From positions 55,694,841-55,758,840 of the forward strand of contig OX419762.1 in the NCBI GenBank assembly GCA_948567375.1: a stretch of 64,000 nt of DNA, read 5' to 3'. The notes beneath the pieces are model-generated. The model did no database searches. It saw nothing but the letters and a program-made list of their open reading frames with translations, and was not told the DNA's origin. Numbering within the stretch: position 1 is the stretch's first letter; each line of letters opens with the position of its first letter. Below, in pieces: positions 36,717 through 49,482 of this stretch. The DNA comes from Lunularia cruciata (taxonomy: Eukaryota; Streptophyta; Marchantiopsida; Lunulariales; Lunulariaceae). A program made the position numbers and the translations under genes.

Positions 36717-37073
36717 GTTTACTCTGCCCGAATTATCATTCCTATTCTTTTGAGAATCCGGATATGTTCACGAATAAATTAAGTGAACTTTTGCATGGGA
36801 GTCTTCAAGAGAGATTACATCTTATAATTCTATTATTTGTTCTCACGGCGTCTTGAAGAAAAACCTGTCTAGACCATGCGGCCACGGACTCCGTAACTTG
36901 CCAGCCCTGCGCAAATGCCGTTCTGTTCAGACTAGTTTGAACATTAGTGATTGGACTACTCCACTGGACAACAACCTATGTTCAGTCGTAAGTTCTTTGT
37001 GGGACGTCAAAAATGATCAGCGAATTTAAATAAACTTAATCACAAATATCTTAGCGTGGTCGTACAAAGACCT

Positions 37074-37300
37074 ACCGCTTTTAGCAAAGTAAGAGCGACC
37101 GCTCCTTCTCAAGCGACGACAAGCTGAGTGCGGGCGGGCAGTCATCATACGCTGTTTCTCATTTGACTCGCATCTAATAATTAGGATTTGCACACGTTTC
37201 GAGCAATTTCGGGTTGCATTATGTATTTCTTATCAACGCAGAAATATCTGTGCTTGGATTTAAACTTGCTTGGTTCTTATGGTTTCATAGGACCAAGTCG
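37074..37300 (+). repeat. Direct repeat, GC-richer copy
   Basis: The sequence from ccgcttttagcaaag to ttgcattatgt recurs at 39479-39740 in the same orientation. This copy keeps many CG dinucleotides where the other has TG or CA. The end part (caatttcgggttgcattatg) also resembles arm sequence near 33700. Confidence 0.6.
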
Positions 37301-37309
37301 TTTTGGCAA

Positions 37310-38010
37310 GTGTGAGTAGATACAAGATGGAGCATCTTATGTTATTAATAGTATTTTTTGCGCTAGCTAAGGTTTCATTGTTGCATTTGAGAACATTTAG
37401 AATAGCACAAGATATACCAAGCCTAGTGTATTATAAACCCCTTTACCTTGCAAGGGGTAAAAGTCCATAGTGAAAGATATAAAGGGACTATAATTAGACC
37501 GTCTATGACAAGCACATGAAGCATGTGACCATATTTACATTGTTGACAATTTATGTTCAAAAATGCTTTGTTTATTCCTTTATTGACCATTTTTGGTATA
37601 TAGATGAAGTTGTGGAGATAGTTTACCAATCACAAGTTACTATAAAAGATACTAAAGATTCTACTTGATTACAACAAGTAGTATCTTGGATCAAACTAGA
37701 AAGTGTAGTAGAGTGGCACAAGCCATATACCCTTTGACAATAGTTGGTCTCACTAACAAGACTACTTCCTTCTTGTGCTTATTACACCCTCCACTAAGAA
37801 AGGAAGTACTATTAGAGATCTTGGAGTATCAACTTGAGTATATATTATATCTTGATAGATCATTTTTGGCACATGGATTATGCACAACCCCACCTCCTTA
37901 AAAGGCTTGTTAAGAATAATTTATGAGCATTCTAGATTACCTCCAATAAATAATCTTCTAGTGAATTTATGGAGTTGTTTTAGGTATCTATAACAATAGC
38001 AAGTGAGGAA
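37310..38010 (+). repeat. Dispersed repeat X, copy 3 of 3
   Basis: Direct-orientation match to 10480-11097, from agatggagcatctt through ccttgcaaggggtaaaagtcc to gaggaaattcctcc. It lies outside the arms, so repeat X was mobile or was duplicated separately. Confidence 0.6.
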
Positions 38011-38149
38011 ATTCCTCCATTTGGTGGTGAATGCTAATCAATTTCTCGCAATGGAGAAGGACACAAGCGGGCATAAGACTGGTTGGCATGGTGGAGTTCT
38101 TCTTGTACCTAGGTAGTTGTCTCCTTATCTTTTAGCACTATTCTCACTT

Positions 38150-38720
38150 TTAGGAGCATCTTAATCCATATTAATTTGGAGTTGTTATACCAAGAAGATA
38201 CAATGCTATATCTCTTTGGTATTAGAGCAATCATCAATATCCACTCAAGTGTTATTATCCTACAAGTGGATATTGAAAACATTTTTTATATTTTCTTACA
38301 TGCATCTATCTCTAGAGAGCTTAAGGAGAATGTTGGATCACAAAGAATTTTTATTTCTTTTTGGGGTCCTTCTATAATGTTACTCCTTCTCTTTACTACT
38401 AGTATTATTATTAACAGGAGTGTGTCATCTTCTTCAATCAACTACTTGTACATAATAATAAGATCCACTAGAGATGTGTTTTTATTATAGCTCATTGTAA
38501 ATTCTTTTGTTTACTACTTTGGCCATGGTTGTGTTTCTCCCTCCTTGACTACAATACACACCTAGTGGGTCTTGTTGACCAAATCAGAAAGGCCGATGAC
38601 TACTTTACTATTGAGCTTTATCTTGTAGGCTTGAGAATCAAGCTAACAAAGCCTAAGGCATAGTACTTTTAGGTATTCCTTCTTACCTTGAGCTACTAGA
38701 GAGGTGTTTTAATTTATAGA
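38150..38720 (+). mobile_element. Reverse-transcriptase remnant, LINE-like
   Basis: The reading at 38240-38330 has ILQVDIENIFYIFLHASIS followed by RELKEN, which resembles the LQVDIANAFN…FQELR motif of a plant reverse-transcriptase family without LTRs. Further on, at about 38555-38650, THLVGLVDQIRKADDYF and VGLRIKLTKPK resemble the region after the catalytic DD box. Frames change between the two pieces and stops are present, so it is inactive. No 5' or 3' end, poly-A tail or target duplication could be placed. Resemblance to an LTR-type polymerase was considered less likely. The family call is tentative. Confidence 0.45.
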
Positions 38721-39478
38721 TGGCTTATGTATTTGTGGAATGCTAGTAAGATCCATGGATTTTTTTCACTTGCTTAATAAACACCACACTTTAGAATATA
38801 TCTTTTATGAGGTTTGTAGTCTTCTTTGATGGATCAACTGTTTCAGTAGGCTCTATGGTCTCTTCTAGTTGATTCATCTACTCCTTCTACTATTGAAGCA
38901 TGCCTTCACTCTAGCTTTGGTAAGGATTTAAACTCTTGGATCTTAGTTCAACCTTGCATTAGAGCATTCTTACTAAAACCAACTACTTTCTCTACAAAGG
39001 TAAAGTTTTTCCTGGGCTTGGTCCACCCATCTACATCTTCACTACTCACTTGTAAATTTTGTACTACCTTAGATAAAGTAAAGGTTTGTAAGACTTGTTT
39101 TCCTTTTTACAGAATAGAGGATAACTGTGATTCTATTGAAGATATAATGTTTTAATAGCAAGGAAGACTATATAGTTCAATGGGAGGGAACATCCATATA
39201 CATTATAGAGAATATGAGTTAGGGTTGACTTGTATCTATACTAAGACAATAAGGTGATAATAGTGGATGTTGTGGGTATACATCTCATAAGCAATGTAGT
39301 TTTGGAAGAGTAATTATCTATCTCCTTAGATGGGTGGCAAGCAAAGCTAAAAGCTTTCCATAGCTTTTTGAGTCTAAGAGCTTTCCACTAGAAAAGTGGT
39401 AATCAAGTTTTTAAGACTTTGAGCCTCCTACATTGTTCTATGAACCACTCTCAAATTGACCATCCAAAAAAACTTTCC
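38721..39478. other. Unassigned stretch after the RT remnant
   Basis: No ORF or clear motif. It may be the 3' part of the same dead element. The direct repeat at its right edge suggests that it belongs to the repeat unit spanning 37074-39740. Confidence 0.3.
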
Positions 39479-39740
39479 GCTGTTTGTAAAGTTTAGAGCT
39501 ACCCTACCACTCCTTCTCTAGTGACAAGAAGCTAAGTATGGGCATTCATACTTTGGTTTCTCATTGTTCTCTCAATTCATAGTTAAGATATGCAAACACT
39601 TCAAACAATGATGAGATGTCTTACATAAGTGACACATATAAGTGATAATTATACATGGACCATTCATCCTCTTAGACAGTACAAAATAAAACCAAATGCT
39701 TAGCCATTCCAAATATAATATCTTTAGCTAGTAAATCAGC
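39479..39740 (+). repeat. Direct repeat, AT-shifted copy
   Basis: Partner of 37074-37300. Its tail (caaacaatgatgagatg … aataaaaccaaatgc) also matches arm sequence at 33690-33860. Relative to its partner many CG sites read TG or CA, as expected from decay of methylated cytosine. Confidence 0.55.
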
Positions 39741-42140
39741 CTCAGGAATGTGGGGAACTTACCCTCTTGAAGTATTAGTATTTTAAGTTTAAACAAATTT
39801 TTTGATAAACTTCTTTTATTACGCTGTCAATTAAAAATAAAAATATAAAATTTAGCAATTATTATTATAGGATAATGATTTATTATATTATATAATATTA
39901 TATATTAAACTTAAAAATATACTCCTTAAAATATATTTAGTGTCAATTAGTGTCTCTAGAAAAATCATGTTTCCCAAAGTTATAAAAATAATTATCTGAG
40001 TTTTGAAATTAATTTTTAATATCTTTAAATATAATAACATTATAAGAGATACAATTTTAATATGAAAGTTGCAACATAATAAGAAACTTTTTATACTTTT
40101 TATTGATCAAAATCATTCAATATTTTGACGATTGAACTTAATGCAATACTTCAAGCTCTTCATACACCCCTTCAATATCAGTACTTAAATTTATATCCAT
40201 ATAATTTTAATAGGAATTTAGTAATATTATAAAAATAAAATTTTTAACAAAGGTAGACTTAAATATATTCTTCACTCTTGTATCTATAATTAGGATTATT
40301 TTTCATTTTCTCTCAGGTTTAAATATGAAGAGGAACTATTTTTATCTAGAGTATATTTTAATTTATAAGATACAATTTGATTACCAAAATTAGAAGTTAA
40401 TTATGTTAAGTAACTTGAAGTAGCAAGATTAAAGAGTATAAGTACAAGTATAAAATGGAAAAATTTATGGACTAGTATATTTAATATTATAATATTTAAT
40501 TTATAAAAATAATATTCTTAAATTTAGATTTTTTTGGACATAATTATTAGTCTGTAACTTAATAGATTAAGCCTTCAATTTGGTCTACATGATAAATGTT
40601 TGACTTATTATTTTGTTTTGAAAACTGCTAAAATTTTACATATATTTATAGATTTTAGAATATCTTTGCTTATACTTGATGATAAAGCATTTTGGTATAT
40701 TTTATGGTTGTATAGTATTCTTGTTAACTTATGTATAAACATATAATTCTGTAAAATGAAATATTTGAAGTAAAACTCTGTATGAAAAGATATCCATGAG
40801 ATTTATTCTTCCTACTTTTTTTATATTATACCTCAACATTATTCTCAAGATCTAACTAGATCAAAAGTTCCCAATTTTGGAGTGAGTTTATTGTTATCCT
40901 TTTAGAGCTACTTGGGAAGAATGACAGGTTGAAATTATAATTTCTTAAATAAGAACACAAAACAACCTTAAATCTGAATTGAGAATATTGACTCACCCTA
41001 AATTTGACTGTAAAATAATTTTTACATACCTCTTTTAATTAAAATTTTATTCTATGACTTCCTTAGTTTATGGGCATACTTCATCTCATGAAGCTCCAAT
41101 ATATTTAATTTCTTACGGAATTTTACTTACTAAAATAATAAAATTCTACTTACTTATTTTTTTTAAAGGTGGAAAAAATATATAAGAAGAATGGTAAGAG
41201 AATAATAACATCTTTATTATAATTAATTATTATTTTTTTGAAATGATGGTTTTCTACATAATCCAATAATAGATTTCAGTCTTTATTAGACATAAGCATT
41301 CTAATATTCTCCACAAATTGCAACTTGTAATGATTTTAGAGTTTACTTGTTCTTCTTATTTACATGTAGGAATGTTTAAATACCACTTAGAATTATGAAA
41401 GTAATCAGCTTTATATACACAAATCTATCCATTATCAATAGTCTAAGATCAGTTATGCAATTTTGTGTATTATGAGAATTTTAGTTTGTATATAGAAATA
41501 AATATTATCTTGAATCTAGAATATATTTCACTCTATAATGTAAGAATGGTTTATTAAAACTATATGATCACAATTTTTATAAGCTGGAAGACTAGGTAGA
41601 GAAAGTATAAATATTTTCTAAAAGTTTATTCTCATCATTATATGATATGATGCAAATCTACTCCAAGCAACTATAGCAAACTTCCTCCTCTACATATAGT
41701 ATTCATATTTTACAACATAGACAAAAAATTATATCATATTGAACTTCAAATAGTATTATAAAACAATACAAGTATTGTTAATAAATTATTAATTCTTTTG
41801 AAGCATAAGAGATATCGAGCTAGTTAACGTTAATTTTATTACTTTATTAAGTACAATATATCTTCAAAATTAAGTCCCAAAATCCATGTTATTCCAATGA
41901 AACATGAGACACTTAGGAAAACAAGGAAGATGGGTAGAACCAACAAGGATAAAACCTAGTACTTATGATGGAACAGATTAGAAAAGCATCAAAATTAGAA
42001 ATTTGTCCTAATGGACATAAAAATATCAAAGTAAGTAAAAAAATCCACATTCTATTGGATCTACAATAATGTGGAGTTAGTTGAAGCTAAATAGAACTAA
42101 TAAGTGGCAAACTAACATATGACTAATAACTTCTAAAAAA
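39741..42140. other. Very AT-rich, gene-free stretch
   Basis: About 2.4 kb of strongly AT-rich DNA with many A and T runs and no ORF, repeat or motif I can support. It stands out in composition from everything else in the window. It could be ancient, heavily decayed repeat DNA or a matrix-attachment-like region. Neither can be shown from the sequence. Confidence 0.5.
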
Positions 42141-42164
42141 CATCTCGGAATTTTCTTGGATGTT

Positions 42165-45100
42165 TGTAATACTCCGAGGACAAGAAAAGAGAGAAAACAC
42201 ATATTTCACACTCAATCATCCAATGCCCCAAAGGATCACCTTCTCTTTATTATATAGACAAAGAGGATCCCGTCCAAGGAAGCTCCACCATAGGATTAGG
42301 CACAGAGATAGGTGACATGTCAGAAAGCTCCACCATTGGATTACTTACTTGGATGGGTGACATGTCGGTCTTGGTCCTATCATCTGGTTGGTCAAACAAG
42401 CTTTGACCGGAGTTCTTTGAGGGAATCTTCCTATAGGAATCTCAGAATCACGTGGGTGAGGTACCATTGGAAAACTCTCAACAAGACAAAGCAAGGGCGA
42501 GGGAAGGCCAACATTTCTTCCAATTAGGGAGGGATCTGCACATTTTTGAGACCTAATTCATCCATTTAGGCCTCCAAAATTGCCTTCAAAGATTTCAAGC
42601 ATATATTTGGTTCCTACTCTATTAGTAGAAGTTCCCTTTTGGTGATACCTCTTTCTGATCTGTTTAGTCCATCATATGTAACATCTTTCCAGATATTACC
42701 AAACCAATTCTCACCTTTCAATCATATGTCTAGCTATTGGTCCTAAGGTTTTCAAGTATATTTTGGTTTTTGCCCTATTTGTAGAAGAACTCTTTTGGTG
42801 ATACTTTTATTTGATGTGTTTTGACCATCATGTACAACATCATTCCAGATTACAAAACCAAATTTCACATCTAGATCATATGGCTAGCTCTTGGTATTAC
42901 AATGTTCTAGAAGCATCTAGGAAATTTCTTAATGAGAAGCTTCTAGGAACTTCCAAGGTTTGAGTATCTTGTATGCCAAGTTGATGGCTAGCTTAACTTG
43001 CATGCCAAACAAAGAACTAGATTAAATTGCACTCCAAGTAAGGTGACTTCTAGAAGAAAATTTCCTTGTAGACTTCTTGGTGAGTGTTGTATCCATGCTG
43101 CACATAAATATCAAAGCAAAGCTCAGTCTAAGTACACAAAGTTCCTCTCAAGTTCCTCCTCCTCCTATTATCCTATTTCTCTCCTCCATATTTTACATTG
43201 GTATGAGATCAAGAATAGGATGGATTGTATCTATGGACCCTTAAATCTGTTTCTCCTAAACCACTGGGATTTCCATGTTCACATACTAGCAAAGCATCAT
43301 TTCATGCAGTTCATCATTTCATGCTTTGGTCAAATTTTTTTAACTATAGTTACCTTGTCTGATGAACCATTGATTTATCTAATTGTAGCATATGGAGAGT
43401 AGTGTAAGTGTTGTATGTATGTGTTATAGAAATTTGCAAGTAAGTAGTAGTAGCCATAGCAGCAACCAAAGGGTTGCTGCTATGGCACATATACATACAT
43501 ACACATATACATCTATAACACATACATACAACACTTACACTACTCTCCATATGCTACATAATTATGAAACAATAGATAGAACATCTACTTGATTGTTAGA
43601 GAGGAGAGAGAGAGAGATTGTGAGGTCAACAATAGTAGAAAATGAAGAGAGCAACTTTCCACACAAAAAAAGATCAAGTATGATTTTCAAACTCTAAGCT
43701 ATTTGAAGGCAAGAACTTACCAAGTGTAGTAGAGAACTTTGTACTTAATTGTGAGTGGTAGTTTGAAGTTACAATTCTTCTAGATGAACAAAGATGGATA
43801 CTCTTAGCTTTGAGCCAAATAAATGGAGAGTTAAAATTATGGTGGCAATTCCAAGTAGAGTAAGCTCAATGAAAAACTATTGCTCCAATATCAACATGGG
43901 AAGAATTCAAGAATGTAGTAATTGGGAGATTCCAAGTGGTGAATGTTGCATGAGCCATACAAGATAGATTGGCAAAATTGAGGTACATTTGTTCTATGAG
44001 TAGCTACATCATTCAATTTGAAAACACAATAATATATATATTCCATAGATACAAGAAGACAAAGCTTTGGACTGGTTTGTGAGAGGCTTGAAATCATGCA
44101 AAAAATTAGAAGTAACTATGCATGAACCCAAAAATTTGGAAGAAGCCATGCAATTGGCTATGCACTTTGATTCCTTGGTTGTCACAACTTGGTCTTGACC
44201 TAGAGCTTCATATAACTTGCAAACACACCACACATGGATGGAGGAACCAACATCAATGGAGATTGATGCAATCCAACAAGACCATTGGCACTATAGAATA
44301 GATAATAATTGTGATAAAATGGTGGTTGCTTATATTATTACCAAATTGGACATCATATTGCCAAATATCAAACTAGGAATAGACAATCTTGACCCATTTC
44401 CCAGATGAAGTTCTTGGAGCATGAGGATAAACAAAATGTATAGTCCTAATAAAAGACATTGAGGCACTTATTAGAAGCTGATTAGTCCAATAAGATTGAA
44501 GACTAAACCTATGCTAGTTTGATTCACTTGCAATATATGATATCATATATTGATAATATGATTTTGGTTGGTTATGAAAAATTTGAGAATTGCATGTCAA
44601 TTGAATTAGCAAGGGACTATGTATTCCTATTAAGCCGGTATTAAGTAACAAATTGATCATGCATGATGGTAGAAAGTGATCCACATTCTATACCTTGAGT
44701 CCTATTGCATTCAAGATTAGAAAGGAGTATTCAAAACATATAAGATTTATAGTAGCTCCCATATATTGCAATATTATTCTAGGTCTTCCTTGGATTAAAC
44801 ATTATAGGGTTGAATTTGATTGGGCCCAATGAAAAATTTGTGTACAACACCAAGGTGAGGATTATCCATTTGGTTGTTTGGCACTTTTGAGGAAGACACT
44901 TGAGAGTAGTCAACCCTAAGACAAGAAGTTTGATAGTATAGCGGCTATAGAGTAAGCTTTGGAGGAAGATATTCTTATTTTTATTGTTTATATCAAGCAA
45001 GGAGAATCTGATGAGGATAAACCTCAAAAAGTTACAATTGGTTAGATAGTTCAAGAGTTTGTAGATTTGTTTCTAGATGACCTTCCTAAGGGGTTACCTT

Positions 45101-45350
45101 CTGATCAAGGTTTGCTTTTCAAAATCAAGCTATTACCAAGTAGTATTCTAATGAATAGACCAATCTATTGGCTCTCACCAAAGAAGTTAGAAAAACTTTT
45201 AACAACATTGATTAAGTTGTTATAACAAGATTTTAGAGATATATAGTACATACCCTTGGGGAGCATCAGTACTATTTGTACCAAATAATGATGGAGAACT
45301 TGGATTCTATATTGAGTACCATGGTCTTAATAAAGAAACCTTGAAGAATC
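42165..45350 (+). mobile_element. Ty3/gypsy fossil, 5' half
   Basis: Plus-strand element. A candidate 5' LTR at 42165-43197 (about 1.03 kb, TGTAATAC … TTTTACA) is followed at once by a primer-site-like TGGTATGAGATC (43199-43210) that resembles the initiator-Met tRNA site used by many plant gypsy elements. Then come a leader containing a nested hairpin, a gag remnant (about 43880-44200, with EAMQLAMHFDSLV), a protease-end segment (about 44750-44830, IILGLPWIKHY) and the start of reverse transcriptase (about 45040-45345, DLPKGLP and NRPIYWLSPKKL). It stops at about 45350 against an opposite-strand element. The 3' half and 3' LTR are absent. It is broken in many places. Confidence 0.75.
43384..43558. 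repeat. Nested perfect hairpin (47-bp arms)
   Basis: Positions 43384-43430 and 43512-43558 are exact reverse complements over 47 bp (starting tgtagcatatggagag). Inside the 81-base spacer, 43453-43467 and 43472-43486 form a second perfect 15-bp stem (gccatagcagcaacc) with a 4-base loop. Both strands therefore encode the same short peptide start, an artefact of symmetry. It could be a foldback or MITE-like insertion or a recent local inverted duplication. The exact arms imply a young age compared with the decayed element around it. Confidence 0.85.
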
Positions 45351-46506
45351 AATCTGGCGTTCTCCAAATTCTTGTGGAATACCCAGCATTTGATCAATAG
45401 ACCAGGAAAATACATCCTAAAATTCTATAAACAGGGCAGTGTATCCTGCCAACTCCTCTAAAGTGACTGTCTTCAAAATTTTCAAATTTTTTCCTTCAGT
45501 CAAGATAACCTCTTGATAGTCATCGGGGTTGATGACTCCTTCAACGTGGCTTACTTGGCTAAATCCAAGTCAAGCTGCCATCAAACCCCCTTCCTCCAAG
45601 TTAGGTTCACCCGAGGCAAGGTCATATGGGTCTTTGTCTTCTACATCCACCTCGTAGCATTCCAAGTAATTGACTTGGACTTCGTTGTCGGAGTCTTCTA
45701 AGGACAAAGACAATGAGTCTTTAGAATCATCATTGTCTTTTGACAAACTTGTTTCCGCGAGATGGGGAACCTTTGTCCAACTCACCGTCACCAGCTTCTG
45801 GTCTTCGAACAAAATATCCTTGAACCGTAGCTTCTGTTGGTGCCAATCCACCACAACTTGAGCACTGTACAACTAGGGTCTGCCAATTAACAATGGATAA
45901 CCGGTTTTGGTCATTGGTCGCAACACAATGTAGTTCAACTTGAAGGGCACCCCTCCAATGATTATGGTAATGTTTGACAGCATGCCCAATGGCCATCTCC
46001 TGGTTTGGTCTGCAAATTTCAATACTTGGGGTGTTGGCTCAAACGTATGATACTCGAGTTGATTTGCAGTATCCTCAATCATGACATTCACACCAGAACT
46101 TGAATCAATGAGTATTGATGTGATCATGCACTCTACAATCTCTGCATCAACCTCGGGAGATCCCAAATCTTCTTGTTCAATCCGATTTATAGCGGGCAGG
46201 TCTTTCTTTGACATCGCCCTGACTTTCTTGAAGGCTAAGTTCAGCTGCATTTTGTACAGCTTATTGTCTTCCCACAATTGCTTAAATGTGATGTTTGCAT
46301 TTGTGGCTGCAAGTCCGCTACAATATCAAATTGGGGTACTCCTCCCAATTTCACCTTCTTCGCCTTCGGCTTTGGGTTCAAAGTCTCTCCATGTTGAAAT
46401 TTGACTTTGGGACGCTTCATGATGGTGATGGAGGTACTAGTGGTCTTGACTTGAGGTTCCTTGTGTTGGCTCACCTCGGCTTGGATCAGACACTTCACTT
46501 CAGATC

Positions 46507-47197
46507 TATGAGCCAGGCTGTCTCTCACTCAGGATGAACCTCTGATGGCTATTATGGTAGCACACCATGGACTAAGTAGGCAAGGAACCCCAACTCCATC
46601 ATACTCCTCCAAGGCTAACACTCCAAGACTCAAGACATTGCTCACTAGAGAACTCAATGAGAGAGAGATAGTTTCAAATGAAAGGATGATGAGTACCTCC
46701 TCACCCCTTGTTTATATACTCGTGAAATAATTACGGACCAAAGTTAATAATTTCTGTAGTAACTCAAGTTATTAGACTAAAGGTCAAGTAAAGTCAAAAA
46801 GTAGAAATGGCTATCCATTTACATGGGCATATTCCACTAGCATGTGATCTTATCTTGACCCAACCACTAAGTCAAGGATTCCTTCACATGGGCTATCCTT
46901 GGACTATAGAAGAATCCAAAACAAAAAGGCTTGCGGGGTCAAGAGTTCTCAACTCTTTCCTCAAAGCCAAACACCTAGGAATAATACCAAGTCAACACAC
47001 TAGAATCCAAAAAAGTGTTGCTCATTGTTTCCACTTGCTCTAAAGTAAGGTCCCCTCTATCTTAGCTATGACTAGCTTTAGTTAATCATTACTAATGTAG
47101 AACCATTCTTTATCTCTATATAAACAATATCTCTCAAAGACTTGTACTACCAAGCTAAATATCACAATACCACACACATGCACAAATGGGTGTTACA
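46507..47197 (-). mobile_element. Solo LTR (TGTAACACCC family) inside the gypsy fossil
   Basis: Sense is minus: TGTAACACCCATTTGTGC at 47197 to a GGCTCATA-type end at 46507. GATC flanks both sides, a probable short target duplication. It contains a TATA-type promoter (tatataaa, about 47117 on the plus strand, sense TTTATATAG). No primer site follows. It is about 691 bp and closely similar to the LTR at 59657-60330. Confidence 0.7.
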
Positions 47198-49482
47198 GAT
47201 CAGATATCCACCGAAAACACTGGAGGCTTTGTCTTTGTCTCCTCCTCCAAGCTCAGTTCTCGGGTCTTGAGTATTGCTTCCTTGAGTTCTTTCTACAAGG
47301 CTTCAGCTTTAGCTTTTGCAAGGATCTTTTCCTCCTTGGCAGAAAGGATTGCCTTTGGGTGCAGCCTCTTTGCCTTTCTAGAAGACGATAAGGTCGTACT
47401 CGGTTCTTTGGGATCACGCTTCTTCTTACTTGTGCGTGTCTCAACCTTCAAATTTCAAGTTCTGGCCATTCTCCTTTCAAGGCCGGGCTTCCTTCTTGGG
47501 GTCTCTCCTCCTCAAGTGTTATGCAATTTATAGTTGTATCACCCTTCGCCTAAAGCACCGCACGCTCAGCTGGGGTCTGTACATACTTTACATGCGGCTT
47601 TGGGTTTGGTGGGTGAGGGCATTGGTTGCTTGTATGACCCGATCCTTTGCAATTTCCACATAGGAGAACATACCCATTTTGCCTTCTTGGCTCAGGACAG
47701 TTTGGAGACCAATGTCCCATTGAGCCACAATTATAACATGCCTTGGGTGCAACATTCTGAGGTTGATTTTGGTTGCTCACCGGTAGTCTTCATGGAGGAG
47801 CATTGGGGTTATACTCCCTTGGTCCGTATTGAGGCTGTACCTCTTGAGTTTGGTACACAGCCTCCTCTTCCTCTTCCTCTTCCTGGTTCCATCCCATAAC
47901 CCAATCAATTCAATGCACCAAGAATGCATTGCAAGTATTGCATTCCGTGTTTGCATGGCCTGACTTGCCACACGTGGTGTACCATACATTAGATCTGCCA
48001 AATGATGGGGGCTTCTTTTGGTCCTTTGCCTCAATCATTTGGATCTTAAAATCCAAAAACTCCATGATAAGGGCTTGGTATCAGCCTTATGTACACTCTT
48101 TGCTGAGGGAGTCACTTGTTTCCTACCCCCAAGTCTTTGTACTTGTCCTGGCTTTGATTCTCCTTTGGATTCCAAAGAAGAGTTTGAAGACGTGTAGGAT
48201 TCCTCCAAAGAGGGGGATGTATTGCAAGAAGCTCTCCTTCTGGGCTTCTTGCCTTTCTTCTTTTGGTTTCTTTGATTACCGGTAGAGTGAGAGTGAGTTG
48301 CCTCATAGCGGGCAACATGTTTGAGTTCTTTGTCTAGAGAAGTTACATTCCTCTCCTTGGCAAAGATCCAAATCTTTGGTGAGAGTCCTCCCAGGAACCA
48401 AGTGATGGCTTGGGCATCAGAGTAACCCACCACACCCGATTGCTTCATGACTTGGTTCAAGAGTGCCATGAACAACTCAAAGTAGTCTCTCAACTTCTCC
48501 TTCTTGCCTCTGTCTAGATCATTGAGTGCCACAAAGACACTCGTATTGTAATCAACTTCCTGGAATTGTTCTAGGAAATTGTTTCTCAAGTCTGCTCATT
48601 CCGCCAGTACAAACCCCTTCTAGGTTACATAGGTGTACCAACTCTGAGCTTTCTTTTGCAGCATAGTTGGGAAAATGCCCAGTCAATCCGCCAAGTCATG
48701 TTCCTTGTTAGCAAAGAAGATGACTTCAAATTCTTTGATGAATTCATCAGGGTCTTTGTCTTGTTCTGTCTCCTTGTACTTCTGATAGGCATGTCGGGTG
48801 ACAAGTAATGAAGTAATTGTTTGACTTGATGGGATTGGCTGGGGTAAGTTTGAACTTGATGGAACCAAGGAGCTGGCTGGTATTGACGCCATGTTGACAA
48901 CCTAGGGGTTCCAATTGGTCAAGTTCAAAGTTGGGTCTTCTTTGACAATTTCTTTTTTGAGGGTGTTGACTTCAACTCGAGTGGAAAAATCAAGCTCAAC
49001 ACCTTTGGAGTGTTCTTCAAAATTCCTTTGAGAGAATCGAGGAATCATTTGTAGAAGGTGTTGACATTCTTCTTCCGTTAGTGTCTATGCTGTCTTTTCT
49101 TGAACAAATTCTTTAGAGATGCGACTTTCTTTACAGCTCTAAGGGAAGTCGGTGTACTGGGCCGTAATGAATATGTCTGGCCACTTGAGTCTTTCTTCTT
49201 CTTGGAAGATGGGGATGCAAAGTAGCCTTGCCAACCGCCTTTGTGTTTCTTTTGGTCAAGTTCTTGCAGGGCTTCTTGCACTTCATGAAGAAGTTGAAAG
49301 TCCAACACCTCTCATTTGGTTTTGTCAAAATTAGATTGGATCTTCAGGTGTTTGTCTTCTTCATGATGCAACGTTTGTCTTTGAACTCTCTCTTCCCGTC
49401 ATTCTCTCAATGCAGACATTCATATTGCTTTGACACCCAATTTTGAAATTGGCTTTGTATTCTTCCACTTCCAAGATTTGTA

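Larger units (their letters stand above)
31977..36985 (-). repeat. Right arm of the large inverted duplication
   Basis: Reverse-complement partner of 6560-11881; the gene lies on the plus strand here. The outer edge, next to repeat X and the 37-kb repeat, loses similarity at about 36985, and the inner edge at about 31977. Compared with the left arm it lacks the block at 11098-11700 and has gained a 229-bp tandem duplication. The two arms flank about 20 kb that is almost entirely decayed retroelement. Confidence 0.9.

Noticed and set aside
43350-43592. Two 66-codon ORFs on opposite strands with identical N-termini.
   Set aside because: They arise from the perfect inverted repeat at 43384-43558 and have no protein support.
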